Shown: positions 20,007 through 31,367 of the stretch, piece by piece
Layout of the letters: each line of letters opens with the position of its first letter
Numbering within the stretch: position 1 is the stretch's first letter
NCBI GenBank assembly: GCA_017506865.1
Contig: JAFCMP010000043.1
Coordinates: 358,761-422,760 of the forward strand
Direction of reading: 5' to 3'
Origin: Tribonema minus
Taxonomy: Eukaryota; Sar; Xanthophyceae; Tribonematales; Tribonemataceae
DNA: 64,000 bases
Position numbers and translations under genes: made by a program
The notes under the pieces: generated by a model
What the model was told of the DNA's origin: nothing
What the model saw: the letters and a program-made list of their open reading frames with translations, nothing else
The model's database searches: none

Positions 20007-23000
20007 ATGGCGTCTGCATACGATGCGCGAGCAGCAGGCTATGATCCCACGGCGTGGGCCAGGGAGAGGCAGGAGCGCATCCACAAGGCGGCTCAGGTAT
20101 GAGCTCTTGCTTTTAGCCTGCTTCAACTGTTGTGCCATTCAACCGCGGCAGCTTTAATCACCATCATATGGATAGATTACCCATTATCCCATTGCAGACA
20201 GAGATGATCTCTCATATTCACTCGCTGTCCTAAACTGGGCAGCTAGCTTGATAACACATATCTTCGCAACCTTCGCTTATGTGCCCACATTTTTTTTTTT
20301 TTCCTCGGCCTCGGCGACGTCTCCACACCTGGCTTGTTGATACTTGCCAGGCTCTACGAGTTTTGACTTCGCTGCACGAGCCTAGCTTATTATGAACACG
20401 CAAATTATCTGACGATCAGCATCATGCGTTCTTGAAGTGCAGCTACGGGAAGAGAGGAAGTTGGGAAGCGCAGCTCTGACTGATGAGTTCACATTCAAGC
20501 CGAAGCTCATGAGCAGGCAGGCGCAGCAGGCATCCGCAGCAGCGAAACTGGCACACGGATCCAGTGTTCCTCTCAGGCGAGGCAGCTACAATCTCGATGT
20601 TACTTCCGACGCCATGCGAGGCGCTTACGCCATGGGCCAGCAGCACAGCTACTCCTCATCGAAACCACCACAATCAGCAGCAGATGGAGGGGACTCTTTG
20701 GATGATCTAGCGCGCACAGCGGGTCAGGAAATTGCTTCAGGGGCTCCCATGCGCGGCAGCGCAAATGTCAGCATGCAGCAGCCTCTGCCGCGAGCTGCCG
20801 GCGGGCACAGCAAAACTGCCAACGGTGGCGGCGCTGAGGCGGGAGCGAGTTATGGTGCCATGCACGCTGGCAGGAAGTGAGTGAAGTCAACCCACAGCTC
20901 GTGCACCGAGTCTGCTGTCCTTCAAATATACCTTGCTTTGCAGCAAAGGTGTGACATGATGACATTGTGCACAATTGATCTTCTGAGGCGTAAGCAGCAG
21001 CGACCGTCTGTCCCGAGAGTCCTTGCATGCGCCACTGTGCAGCAGCATATGCTCCCAGTTTCATGTGCAGTTACCCCAAATACACAAATGGTCATGCTGT
21101 TGAGCTCGCTCGTGTGAAATGCAGGGGCGGCCATGCAGAGCAGCGGCCAAGGCAGCCCGAATCGGATTTACATGATCCACAGCCCTATGGCCGTCGGATG
21201 AGCAATACCAGCACATCCAGCTCTGGCCACAACACCAAGCAGAGGCCGCGGCCCAGCTGGAACAACGACTTTGTTGACAGCAACGCGCTCGCACCGGAGG
21301 CGGACAGCAGCGGCAGGCGGCATGGAACTGACACGGTCATCGGCAGGTACGTATGTGCATACTTTGAAGTATACCCATGTATGGCATGTCTGCCAACAAC
21401 TTCAACTCCAGCGCCCCTTGGCAGTCGTTGCTTGTGCAGTGCTTAGCAGATAAACACACGCGCACATATTGCGCATGGACATCAGCACGCCCTGGTGTGC
21501 AGTGAGGCACCGCAACTCTTGTGTCATGAATGCGTGTGGCCTAGCACTCGCATGCTTGGCTTGGCATAAGCGGCACAGACTTATCAGCTGCGCCTCTGGT
21601 CCCCACTTTATGTATTTCTCATCTCAATCACCTGAATAACCTGGTTCAGACGGCGAGACAGCGGCGGCACCAGCTCTCGGCATGCAGCGGGAGCATCCGG
21701 CGATGGCGGCGCAAACTTGGCGGGCGGCGATGCTGAGCCGTGGCGACACAGGCACACCACCACGCCAAAGCTGCCATGGGACGACGGCCCTGCGCCCCCT
21801 GCCCCTGCCGCAGACGCCGACGCGCGCAGCGGTAGCGCAGAGAACGGGTACCACAGGGCGGACGCGCGCAGGGCGCACACGTGCGCCGCCAACAGCGCTC
21901 AGGAGTGGGGGGACGGCGCGGCGGCGGGGTGGGAGGGGGGGGGAGCGATGCTGGGCACTCACAGCGGCGGCGGCGGCAGTGGCGGCGGTGGGGGTGGGTC
22001 GAGGCCGGAGCTGCTGATGCTGCTGAAGCAGAAGATGAACAGCAGGAAGGGGCCGCGCAAGCTCTCTGGGAGTTTGCCCAGCAGGAGCAAGAGCGCCACG
22101 CTGCCGGCGCGCACGAGCTTTGCGGACATGGTGAGCACAAATGCTTATGATGTCTATTTTCATACCTGCATACACTGCCTGTGAGAATGAAGTAGCTTCC
22201 TCACAGTACTCCTGGGCTGGCGCGTCGCATAGTCTCGGATGGAGCTTATAAATAGTGTTATCAAAAGAGCAAATGGTGAAGCAGTGCTCACACAGAGGCA
22301 ATCACTTGCTCCAAAGTGCAGCTTGTCTCCGCATGCGGTAGTGGTCGTTAGCGTTTGGTTAGTCTGCAGTGTTTCAGTTGTCGGCGTGGAGTCACCGGCA
22401 CGTGAATGCAGGATGCATCAGAGCGATGCGCTGAGTCAACCTCTGCATGTGTACTCTCACTGGGAACGCTGAGATGGCATGCGCACGGTTTATGCAGAGT
22501 TGTTTCCAGTTCTGCAGTCAGCAGAGACTAACACGAACCCTCACCCTAGGCTTGGATCAGGTTAACTCTAGCCCTAACTTTCGCAGACAGGACGGGCGGC
22601 CTAATCTCAGTTCAGTACATTGTATACAATGCACTGCAGTGTACTGACTGCTGGTGGTTTCAAGCGAGCATTCAGTGTGATAGCCACAACCAACAGCAAA
22701 TGATGCTGCATGACATGTGCATGCAGTCACATGGCTCGTCATGAGCAACATGTACTCACTATACCTGAGGCTGGGTAATCTCACTTGGCCCATACGCAGC
22801 GATGTCGGTGCTGTCCATTGGCAGCAGCAACCTCTCATCACAATGCTTTGGTCGGTCTACAGTTCAATTGCGCATGGACTACCATACTCGATGCTTTGAA
22901 AAAGGATCGACCTCAACATGTATATTTCAAGCATAGTGGTTTCACTGCAAACGCTGACGTGATAAGCGTAAAGTGCAATGTCATTGCACCGCGCTATAAG

Positions 23001-25542
23001 CAAGACCATCATTTTAAGTGTAGAGGTTATGCGCCCAGCGGCAAGGCTTACTAGCCAAGCAGCAGCACTCAGCTCTGTGAACTCACCTCTGCTATTCATC
23101 ATTCCAGCTGACCACTCACAAATGTCACGCAGGGTGCATGTCATCGCAGTTTTGTCATGTAGTGACATCTCATCTCTTGGTGTTTCCTCCACTCCGTTTG
23201 CTGCAGCCTGGCTCAGGCGCGTCCAAAGCTCCATGGGAGCACTTAACAACAGACGCATCTGAGCAACCTGCTTCATCATCGACGTCAACATATACACCAG
23301 ACTGGGCTACTGCCGACGGCGCGCGAGAGCAAAGGCGCAGCATGCCCAACACTAACATAGGCACTAATGGCAGCAGTAATGGCCATTACCAAGACCAGCG
23401 GCAGCAGTCGCATGGCAGCGCGAAAGCGCCATCGGGTCAGCAGCAGCAGCGGCAGCAGCGGCAGCGGCAGCAGCAACAACACGTAGCAGACGGTTATGGA
23501 CGCAGCAGTGATAGACTGGGTTTAGCCAGCGGTTATGATGCCAGGATGCCTCATGACGCACCACAAGGTACAGGTGAGCATAGCTTTTTGCACCATTACA
23601 TTGTGTTATCAAGCGCATTGTGGTGAATTACCATCAACGTTGCATTTATGTTTGCCTGCAGAACGTTTGCCTGGAGAAAATACCAGGTTCAGTGCCTACC
23701 CTGACCCCCTAAACCTAACCCTAACCCTAGGCAAGAGTTCACCGATCACCGTAACCTGTGTTTTGACCATTGTTGTCAGGTAGGTAACACAGTACAAGTC
23801 ATAATGATGTGTACTGGGATGCTCCGCAAGCGCAATTGTGAATTGAAGCAGGCACAATATTAACATACTTCGAAGTAGATGTGTCAGGCGCTTCATCTCA
23901 AGAGAACATATTTGTGGACAATGTTGTTTGCCACACTTGTTAAAATATGCTGCTGAGTGGAATGTCCGCAGGCATTGTGGCAAAGGGAATGTGGTACAGG
24001 CAGTGCTTATGCAAATGAAGCTGTGTTTAACACCGGCTCACTGTCTGCTGTGAGGCATCGCCACTGCTGCCAAAGCAGCAACACTGCAGACTTCATCATT
24101 GTGAGATATTGCATGCTGCTTAACAAGTCATGCTTCACAACACATCACAATGCACTGCTGCGGTTGCCACCAGACGCATCGATGACCACATTGTTGCCAT
24201 CTCATCTCAGGCTCCACACGGCAGAGCAGCGTACAAGACAGAAGTACAAGCAGGGGTGGCAGCAGAGGCGGCAGTCGAGGCAGTGCTGGAGCTACCCCGT
24301 ACAGCAACGACGGTGCCATTACCGCTCCTTTTGGGGGGGCAGAGGGACAGCCGCAGGAGTACGCAGACGTGCAGCTGCAGCAGTGCCCAGACTGTGGGCG
24401 CAGGTTCAATGAGAAGGCCTTTGGCAAGCACGTCAGCGTGTGCCGCCAGGTGTTTCTGCAGAAGCGCAAGGCGTTTGACGCTGCGAAGGTACGCTCTTGT
24501 GAGCTGACTGGGTGCTCGGCTCTAGCACTTACCCTAACCCTTACTCTAACCCATATCATAATCCTAACCCTTTAGCATTCATGCCTGATGCCATGCACAC
24601 TGTGTCAGCAGGTGTTTGGCATGTCATGAGCCTCGTCATGTTCTGCATAGGGCATGGGCTCATGTCAAGCGTGTGCCATGCAGGCCCCAAATTGAGACTT
24701 CTCGTGTGTGCACCAAAGTTCGTGTCTTCTTTACAGTTCAAGAGTACACAAGCACATCAGTTGTCGCATCATCTGACCACTTCAATGCTCTCGTGCAAAC
24801 CTCTCTCACCCCATCTCTGCCCCTTCACTAGAAAGCATTGTGAAACCACAAAGGCTGGTAACGCACATCAATGCAGATAGCTGTGCCATATACACACAGA
24901 AGTGTGGTGTGTACTTGCAGCTGGCACGAGACATGCACCCAAATTAGTTGCTGCCCATGCGCCTGTCATGTCCGACGGTATGCCAATTGAACTATCACAT
25001 GCCTTTCCTCATCCCACAGCTTTCCTCATTTCTCACCTTGCATCGCCGTGCACGTCACACGCGCACCCAACGCCGAGCAGATGCGCGTGGCGGGCACAGA
25101 AATGGCGGAGTTCACAGCCAAAACCCCCAGCGGCCGCGGCAGCGCGGCAGCTGCAGCACGCAGGGCAGCGTCCGCCGCCTCCGCGCGTGGCGGCGCCACC
25201 GGCGACGACCAGCCAGTTGCTGGCAACGGCGGCGCCAAAAGCGCCAAGTGGCGGCAACAGTCGGCGGCGTTCCGCGAGGCCATCCGCAGCGCGCGCATGG
25301 TCACGCAGGCGCAGGCCAAGGGCATACCGCTCGCGCGCCTGCCGGCGGCGGCGGCGGCGGCGCCGGACCCGTCGCTGGTGCCGTGCCCGCACTGCGCGCG
25401 CCGCTTCAATGAGGCCGCCGCGGAGCGGCACATACCGAGGTGCAGCAGCATCCGCGCGCAGCCGTCGCGGCTGGCCAAGGGGTCGGGCAGGGGGCTGGGC
25501 GTTGCGTCGCGGAAGCCCTCGGGTCCCGGGCGAAGGTTGTGA
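20007..25542 (+). CDS. C2HC zinc-finger protein (ZC2HC1-like)
   Basis: Seven exons: 20007-20096, 20443-20876, 21125-21346, 21650-22130, 23207-23573, 24211-24488 and 25081-25542, about 777 aa with all phases matching. Exon 1 starts MASAYDARAAGYDPTAWARE. The middle 550 residues are disordered, rich in Gly, Ser, Gln and His. Two ZC2HC fingers end the protein: CPDCGRRFNEKAFGKHVSVC (exon 6) and CPHCARRFNEAAAERHIPRC (exon 7), each C-x2-C-x11-H-x3-C. They are linked by KRKAFDAAK-MRVAGTEMAEF, the usual spacing of the family. Animal and algal relatives are often linked to cilia and flagella, but their biochemical role is unclear. Introns 5 and 6 contain short CCCTAA tracts. The small open segment 23662-23686 could be an optional exon but is not needed. 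Confidence 0.85.
23703..23730. repeat. short interstitial CCCTAA tract
   Basis: Three to four C-strand telomeric units in intron 5 of the ZC2HC1-like gene. A similar degenerate tract is at about 24527-24573 in intron 6. Confidence 0.7.
24527..24573. repeat. degenerate CCCTAA tract
   Basis: Imperfect CCCTAA units (CCCTAACCCTTACTCTAACCC and onward) just inside intron 6 of the ZC2HC1-like gene. Confidence 0.6.
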
Positions 25543-25578
25543 GGATTGCGTAAGAGAGGGTGGGTTTTTGGTGGGGCA

Positions 25579-25674
25579 TTGTTGCCCTCCATTCAGTGAT
25601 CAAGCACAGAGCTTGCTTGGCCGGCGTTGTTGCCCTGCATTCAGTGATCAAGCACAGAGCTCGCTTGGCCGACT
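25579..25674. repeat. 48-bp tandem duplication
   Basis: Two copies (25579-25626, 25627-25674) begin TTGTTGCCCT and differ at a few positions. They lie just after the stop of the ZC2HC1-like gene, probably in its 3' UTR. Confidence 0.8.
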
Positions 25675-26397
25675 GTACAGCGCAGATGAGTCTATGCAAG
25701 TGTCCACAAGAGGCCCATGTCTCCTCAAGACGTGGTCGCCTGCAAGCTGCACGCAGCTTGATGGCAGGCTCGCTGCTGCCGCTTCATAAAACCCATGCTG
25801 CTGGCTATATGCAGAAGAAGCCTATGGGATGCTGCTGTTTTGTGAATTCAATGCAAAGGGCTTTGCGCACACAAATGGTCCAATGACCAATGTCAAGATA
25901 TGCAATGGTGTAAAGTGTCAAGAGGCTGCTCTGGCGCTATTCGACGGGGTGACGCTGGCTTGAATTCTTAACAGGGTGTCTAGTGGTGCAGCCATGAGAT
26001 CTCTTTCTTGCTGATCACAGCTGCAGCAGCAAGCGTTTGTACGAGGTTCTCAAGCAGTTGTCTCTCAAGCTGCTTCACCGCATGCAGTGCTGAAGTCTAG
26101 TACGTTCAACTTCAACCTACGCTCACCTCAAAAACTAATATGCGCACTGTGATGGCGTTGGATGAAACATCACAAATCTTACAGCGTGACCCACTTTTCG
26201 GAGGGCAAACCAGTGAAAACGCCGATGGAGTAGAGGAGTTCAAGTTGGCCACTTCAAATACAACTTCAAGGAGAAAACTTCAAATACAACTTGAAGTGGG
26301 AGGAGAGTTGGGCATCGAGCGCGACTTTGGAGGTGATCATCAAGCAGCAAAGCTACATTTTCAGCAGCATCGACGATAGCAGCAGCAGCGACGTACA
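25675..26397. other. intergenic spacer
   Basis: Tandem orientation between the ZC2HC1-like and DUF4602 genes. It should hold the 3' UTR of the first and the promoter of the second. Around 26,240-26,300 the sequence AACTTCAA/ACTTCAAATACAACTT recurs several times. No exon is seen. Confidence 0.4.
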
Positions 26398-26979
26398 ATG
26401 ACTAAGCCCCCTTCGCGACAGGTAGTTGTCGTGCAGGCGCCAACAACCTATTCCGCAGCCCAGGCGAACCCAAAGAGGCCTTCAAAGCCTGCGGCTTCTC
26501 ATTCAGAACCATCTGCAGCAGCAGAAGGCAAGGCACGCTCCAAGAAAAGGGGTAGAGCAGGGGAGACCTCTGAGTTCAGAGCTGCCTGGGTGAGCGTGAA
26601 CGACCTTGGGACCGCCCAGTTCACTGGCAAGCAGAAAAAGGAGCACGAGGCAGCCAAGATAGTGGCGCTGGGGGGCCAGGCGCCCAAGGCACAGAAAATG
26701 CCCTACAAGATACTCATGGGGATGAGGAATAAGGCCAAGGAGAGGGAGGCAAAGCGGCTGCAGGCGGAGAAGGAATCAGGCGTAATTTCAGGTGTGAGCG
26801 CCAGTACGAACAACGCAAAGCGACGAAAACGGAACTTTGATTCAGCAAGGGGAGGAGGTGCAACGGCATCTAAGCGTGTGGACTTTGGCCCCGCGCCTGG
26901 AGGCGGCAGCAAGAATGGCGTCATGAGGGTGCGGGTGGAAAGCGGAGGTAGCAATGCTCAGCAACGAAGAAAGCGGTAG
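26398..26979 (+). CDS. DUF4602 / C1orf131-FAF1 family nucleolar protein
   Basis: An intronless 193-aa frame. A basic, Ser/Pro-rich N-terminus (KARSKKRGRAG) leads to the conserved core VNDLGTAQFTGKQKKEHEAA, then KIVALGGQAPKAQKMPYKIL and a helical KAKEREAKRLQAEKESG segment. The tail is basic (KRRKRNF, QQRRKR). The core agrees with DUF4602 proteins such as human C1orf131 and yeast Faf1, small-subunit processome factors of the nucleolus that act in 40S ribosome biogenesis. The function is inferred from that family. The start ATG is the first in frame, preceded by a purine-rich stretch (CAGCAGCGACGTACA). There are no oddities; the length is short compared with the human protein. Confidence 0.8.
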   Translation: MTKPPSRQVVVVQAPTTYSAAQANPKRPSKPAASHSEPSAAAEGKARSKKRGRAGETSEFRAAWVSVNDLGTAQFTGKQKKEHEAAKIVALGGQAPKAQKMPYKILMGMRNKAKEREAKRLQAEKESGVISGVSASTNNAKRRKRNFDSARGGGATASKRVDFGPAPGGGSKNGVMRVRVESGGSNAQQRRKR

Positions 26980-28436
26980 TTGGCACAAAGTAATATTTCA
27001 TTGATGATGTTGACATTCTACCCTCAGGAGATTATCACCGTTTCACTGCTGTTGCTGACGGGCATGTGTGGTGCTCAGATTGTCAGCGCATTGGCTCAGG
27101 TTCTTCACGGCAGGTAATCGTGTACGTGTAGCTCGGATGTGCTGTGCAAATGCGGTGCTATAACTGCCGCACAGTATTACTCTCACACTTGATCAGCTGC
27201 AGCCGCGACAGCCACAGCGACATTGGGTGCACTTTGGTACAGCTGGATGGAGTACAATAGGCAGCTTTACATAGTACCTACCACAATGCCTGACAGAGTG
27301 TGTTCGGCTCCCATCCATGTGCTCGAATTGGTGACCACTGGCAATCGAGCAATTGTACTGGTAGACCGTCCAGTACTTGATTGATGCCTGCAGCTCACGC
27401 GAAGTACACATTGAATTTGAGCCGCACCAAAGCTGAAGCACAACGCTGCTTGCAGCAACTGCACTGCACTCAAAGCAAGTGGCTGCCCACAGCAATTGTT
27501 ACCCGCACCGCAATCAGCCTCGTTCAATCTCTTCACAACACCAGCAACCACACTCATGAAGTAGCCAGTGGTAGATGCTTTGCTAATGACATGATATATG
27601 CATGATAGTGTTGAAGTGCCGTTCATCCAGAGTGCTGGTACATGCGACTACGGTCACCAATATCCCAACAAGGCTAGTGTTGCGCCTGGGGGTTGCTGCC
27701 CCCCATGTCGCTGTGTTTGTGTGCATCATCAGAAGAGGCATGTGCGGGAGTCTGTAACATCGGGTGTCGTTTGTCTCTGACAATGCCCCTTGACTTGCTC
27801 TCTAGCCTACGCCTGCGCCACCTGTGCCATGCATGAATTTGGCTCAAGTATGTTATGAGCGCACTCATTTCACAGCGACATCGGTTGGCATGCAAGGCAT
27901 GCAAGGCAGCCTTCGGTTGACATGGCACGCAATGCTGCTGCTTGACCTTGAATACCTACACTAGCATCACATGTGTAATAGGAGGCAAGTGCAGTTGGCA
28001 ATGTGATGTCAGGTGTTTGCAGGTGCCATCGTTGACATAGCAATCTCAGGCACCAAGGCATCCCATGCTGTAGCCATGTGCATGAGCATCTCTGACACTG
28101 GCACCAAGGGCATTGAGTCTGTTGAAGCAAATCATGTCTGTTGTTGCTGGGCTATGCAAGTCGAAGCAGGCAACGAGACGCAAGTGATCTGGCATGCATT
28201 TCGAAGGTGTCATGTTGCAGGCACATGTGCTTTTGCAGGTGCCTGATGCACACCGAGTACGGGCCTTCATAGTACAGCAAGAAAGTGCACTAACACCTTG
28301 GTAGTGCGCCTTGTCTTTCACTCTATGACTTGTACATAACATGTGCGCATCAGGCGCAGAGCAGTCCACTCATACTGACATCCCATGGAAGCCTCATCTA
28401 TGGTACTCGAATGCGTATATACATGCGTGGGCCCTG
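26980..28436. other. intergenic, convergent genes
   Basis: Lies between the 3' ends of the DUF4602 gene (+) and the dehydrogenase (-). The short open frames on both strands lack motifs. I see only 3' UTR-type sequence and nothing repetitive of note. Confidence 0.45.
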
Positions 28437-31126
28437 CTACCAGAAAGCCTGCACCAGCAGCATGCCGATCTTGCGCGGCAGCAACGGCTCAAACACGTTG
28501 ACCATCAGCTTGTTCATCCAGCCCGTGACAATGAGGCTGTCCCCTCTAAGCATGCCTTCCACCCCCTGCCTTGCCACCTCCTCCGGAGTCATGCACAGCC
28601 GCGGGTGCTTGAAAACGCGCGCCCCCGCCGCATTTGACCTAGCCTGAAACGCTGTATATGTCGCTCCCGGCATGAGGCACGTCACACCCACGCCGTGGGG
28701 CTCAAGTTCAACTGACAGTGCTTGCGCCAGGCTCGTGAGGTAGCTCTTGGTGGCTGCGTAAACTGCGACCTTGGGGTTGGGCATCGCTGCGGTGATGCTG
28801 GACACTATCATGATTCGCCCGCTTGCCTTGCGCTCCTTCATGTCGCGCGCAAAGAGCTGTGTCAACCGCGTCGTTGCTGTCGCGAGGGCAGACGAAGATG
28901 CAGATTTGGTGATGCCAGAAGCACAGGTCAGCACTTCCATTTGCGTGAGCGTTGCTGAATGGTCAAGTATCTGGCCACAACAATGAGATGCTGCATGGCA
29001 TGTGTGCGTTCGCTGCTGAACCTGATTATAATCCAAACTCTAAGGCTCACATTGGATGGGTGTTTCATAGGGTTAGGGTTAGGCTAAGCCGACCGCGTGC
29101 AGATTGCTGACATGCGTCGTGTTGTATCATCAGGGCACATGAACATGCTGGTGTATCGCAAAACTCGGCTGCCCCCAGGCTGTGCTGCTGCACGTTTCGT
29201 GCGAATTAAAACTCGGCGGCCTCCAGGCTGTGCTGCTGCACGTTTCGTGCGAATGCTATGGTCATGGCGGTGGCTTCATGAAGTGCAAATGTCTTTTTAA
29301 AGTGTATACAGTGACATGGACGCATCTGGACTCTGAGTTCTGCACACTCGTGTGTGCATGCTGGCAATCGCATTGACAGCTTTTCGTGTACACCTCACTT
29401 TTGTCACTTGCTATGAATGAGAGGAGGCTGAATGAACAGCACCAACGGCGTTTGTGAGTCAAAAGCGCCTGAGCTCGGTACTTAGGGTTATGTAGTCGGG
29501 CTACACAGTATCTCACCATCCTAACCAATCCAAACAGTGCCATTCTAATGCAACAGAAGTTGCAGACAGCACCTGCACCATAGCAGTACGCTTATGGCCA
29601 CCTGCTGCTGCACTGAAGTCACTGAAATGCTTACCGGAAGCACCAACCTGCATGCTGCTGAGCACTGACGACACGCTGCACTTGTGACAGCGTCTCCTTG
29701 CCAAACACATGCAGTTGCCCTTCCACACACCGCAACACGATCGAACCGTCCAGTCCTGTGCGGCATACGCGTCAGCATTTGGCGACATCAGCCGCCGTTG
29801 CTCACCTACGCAGTTGATCATGAGCATGTCCTGCAGCCGCTCCTCCGGCAGATCCGCGAACTCGCAGTCCCAGGCCACCCCCGCGCTGTTCACCAGAATC
29901 TCCGGCTGCGTCCCCTCCGCGCACAGCGCGCGCACCTGCTCATACACCGCGTCGGGCGTCGCATCTACGGCGAGATCCGCCTCAACGACGTGCGCCTGCA
30001 GGCGCCGCCCCGCGGCGCGCGCCTCGCGCTTGAGCGCGCGCGCGTGCTCCCTCAGCGCGTCGCGGTTGCGGCCTATCAGCACCACGTTCCAGCCCTGCCG
30101 TGCGAGGTCCGCGGCGATGGCCCTGCCGATGCCGCTGGATGCGCCCGTGACGACTGCGTACGGCGCGCCCTCCGCTGCGGCGCTTGCGTCCTGTGGCTGC
30201 GCGTCGCTGGCATCCTGCTGCTGCTGCTGCTGCTGCCGCGTGACTGGCGGCACCAGCGGCGCGACGCGATTGCGCAGCGCGTGCACGCCTAGGCTGGACA
30301 TGAACAGGACGAAGAAGGAGCGCGTCGCCAGCTGAAGCCCTTTGGCCAGCCAGAAGGGGCTGAGAAACTGGGCGGCGCTCGCGGCCACGTACATTGGCAA
30401 GACGTGCGTTTTGGCTGTGTTGAGCACGTATAGTCCCATTGTGCCGTACACCCCGCTCCTGCGCCAGAGCCCTACCCATAGCCTGTAGGCCAGCGCCAGC
30501 AGCGGCGACTTGCGCAACCTCGGCGGCAGCTCGATTGGAAAGCCGTCGAGTGCACTTACTGTGCTGTTGTTAGCTCGCAAAAGCCCATCGTCCGTGTCAT
30601 CAAAGCCATCACTACCATCATCACCGTCGCCGCGCCCGCGAAAGCCATCATTAGGTATGTCTCCATCATTGCCATCGCTGCCGCCATCACCAGATCCTAG
30701 CGGTTTGATGCCTGCGCAGCCGTCAAAGCGCATCACCGCAGGCACAGAAGCGTGTGAGTGCACTGCAAAAGGAGCTTCGAGCAGCACCAGCGCAAAGCTG
30801 AGGGTTCGCAAGCATGTCAGTTGATCGAGCATGATCTTGGCCATGTTGCCCCACTTACCGCTGGCGAATGTGGCGAACAGTGGCTTGAAGTTGTTGTCTT
30901 GCTTGTCAGCAGATGGAAGCAGCTTTCCAAAATCCTGTACATTGACGCCTGTCTCAGCTAACGTGCTCAGCGTCATGGTGCAAAAGCCCAGTGGCAGTTG
31001 ATGACGTGACCTTGAGGTCGACCTCAGGCGCAGCTGGCAGCTCGACTGTAACAGCAGTGCCTGCGTTGTTGTAGCCAGAACGAGTGCCAGGATGCCGCAG
31101 CAGGCTGCCAGCCTCATCACGTTCAA
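28437..31126 (-). CDS. membrane-anchored short-chain dehydrogenase/reductase
   Basis: Two exons: 31126-29806 and 28876-28437 (phase 1 junction), 586 aa. The N-terminus is hydrophobic (ACCGILALVLATTTQALLL), suggesting a signal or organelle-targeting peptide. An acidic Asp/Gly loop (about 145-182) follows, then hydrophobic stretches at about 205-235 and 245-280, before a C-terminal classical SDR domain. Cofactor loop TGASSGIG is at 327-334. NSAG is at 413-416 in place of NNAG. The catalytic Ser is in VSSITA (466/467), with YAATK (Tyr480, Lys484) after it. The membrane-linked arrangement and ELEPHGVGVTCLMPGA resemble very-long-chain 3-ketoacyl-CoA reductases and 17-beta-HSD12-type enzymes, so NADPH reduction of a lipid 3-keto group is likely but the substrate is unproven. 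The long N-terminal extension is unusual. Unrecognised introns in the acidic region are possible. The start could also be Met4. Confidence 0.8.
29071..29086. repeat. short TTAGGG tract in intron
   Basis: GGGTTAGGGTTAGG, about 2.5 units, inside the single intron of the dehydrogenase gene. Confidence 0.6.
29161..29256. repeat. 48-bp tandem duplication
   Basis: Copies 29161-29208 and 29209-29256 start AAACTCGGC and share GGCTGTGCTGCTGCACGTTT. They lie in the dehydrogenase intron. The period equals that of the unrelated duplication at 25579-25674. Confidence 0.8.
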
Positions 31127-31367
31127 CTCAAGTTTCTCTCATCCAACTTCAATTAAGAACTCCAACATGGACTTGAATTTGAAACTTCCGACGGCAGTGC
31201 CCCAATTGGTGAAAAGGAAGGACACCCTCTGAAAGAGCCCGCAGCTGCCGAGGGCACAGTGTGCTGGGCGCTGGGCGCGACATCGTCAAGCGCTCGACAG
31301 CCGCTCGCTGCTGCAGCCGTTTGCCGCCCTTGGAGGCGTTCGCTTCACCAAGAGGAGGGAGAACACG
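31127..31367. promoter_or_regulatory. 241-bp divergent promoter region
   Basis: Spacer between the start codons of the dehydrogenase (-) and the A20/AN1 gene (+). Both 5' UTRs and promoters must fit here unless upstream non-coding exons exist. No TATA element is obvious. Confidence 0.5.

Noticed and set aside
21624..22301. Minus-strand frames of up to 225 aa
   Set aside because: Shadows of ZC2HC1-like exon 4, whose splice phases agree on the plus strand.
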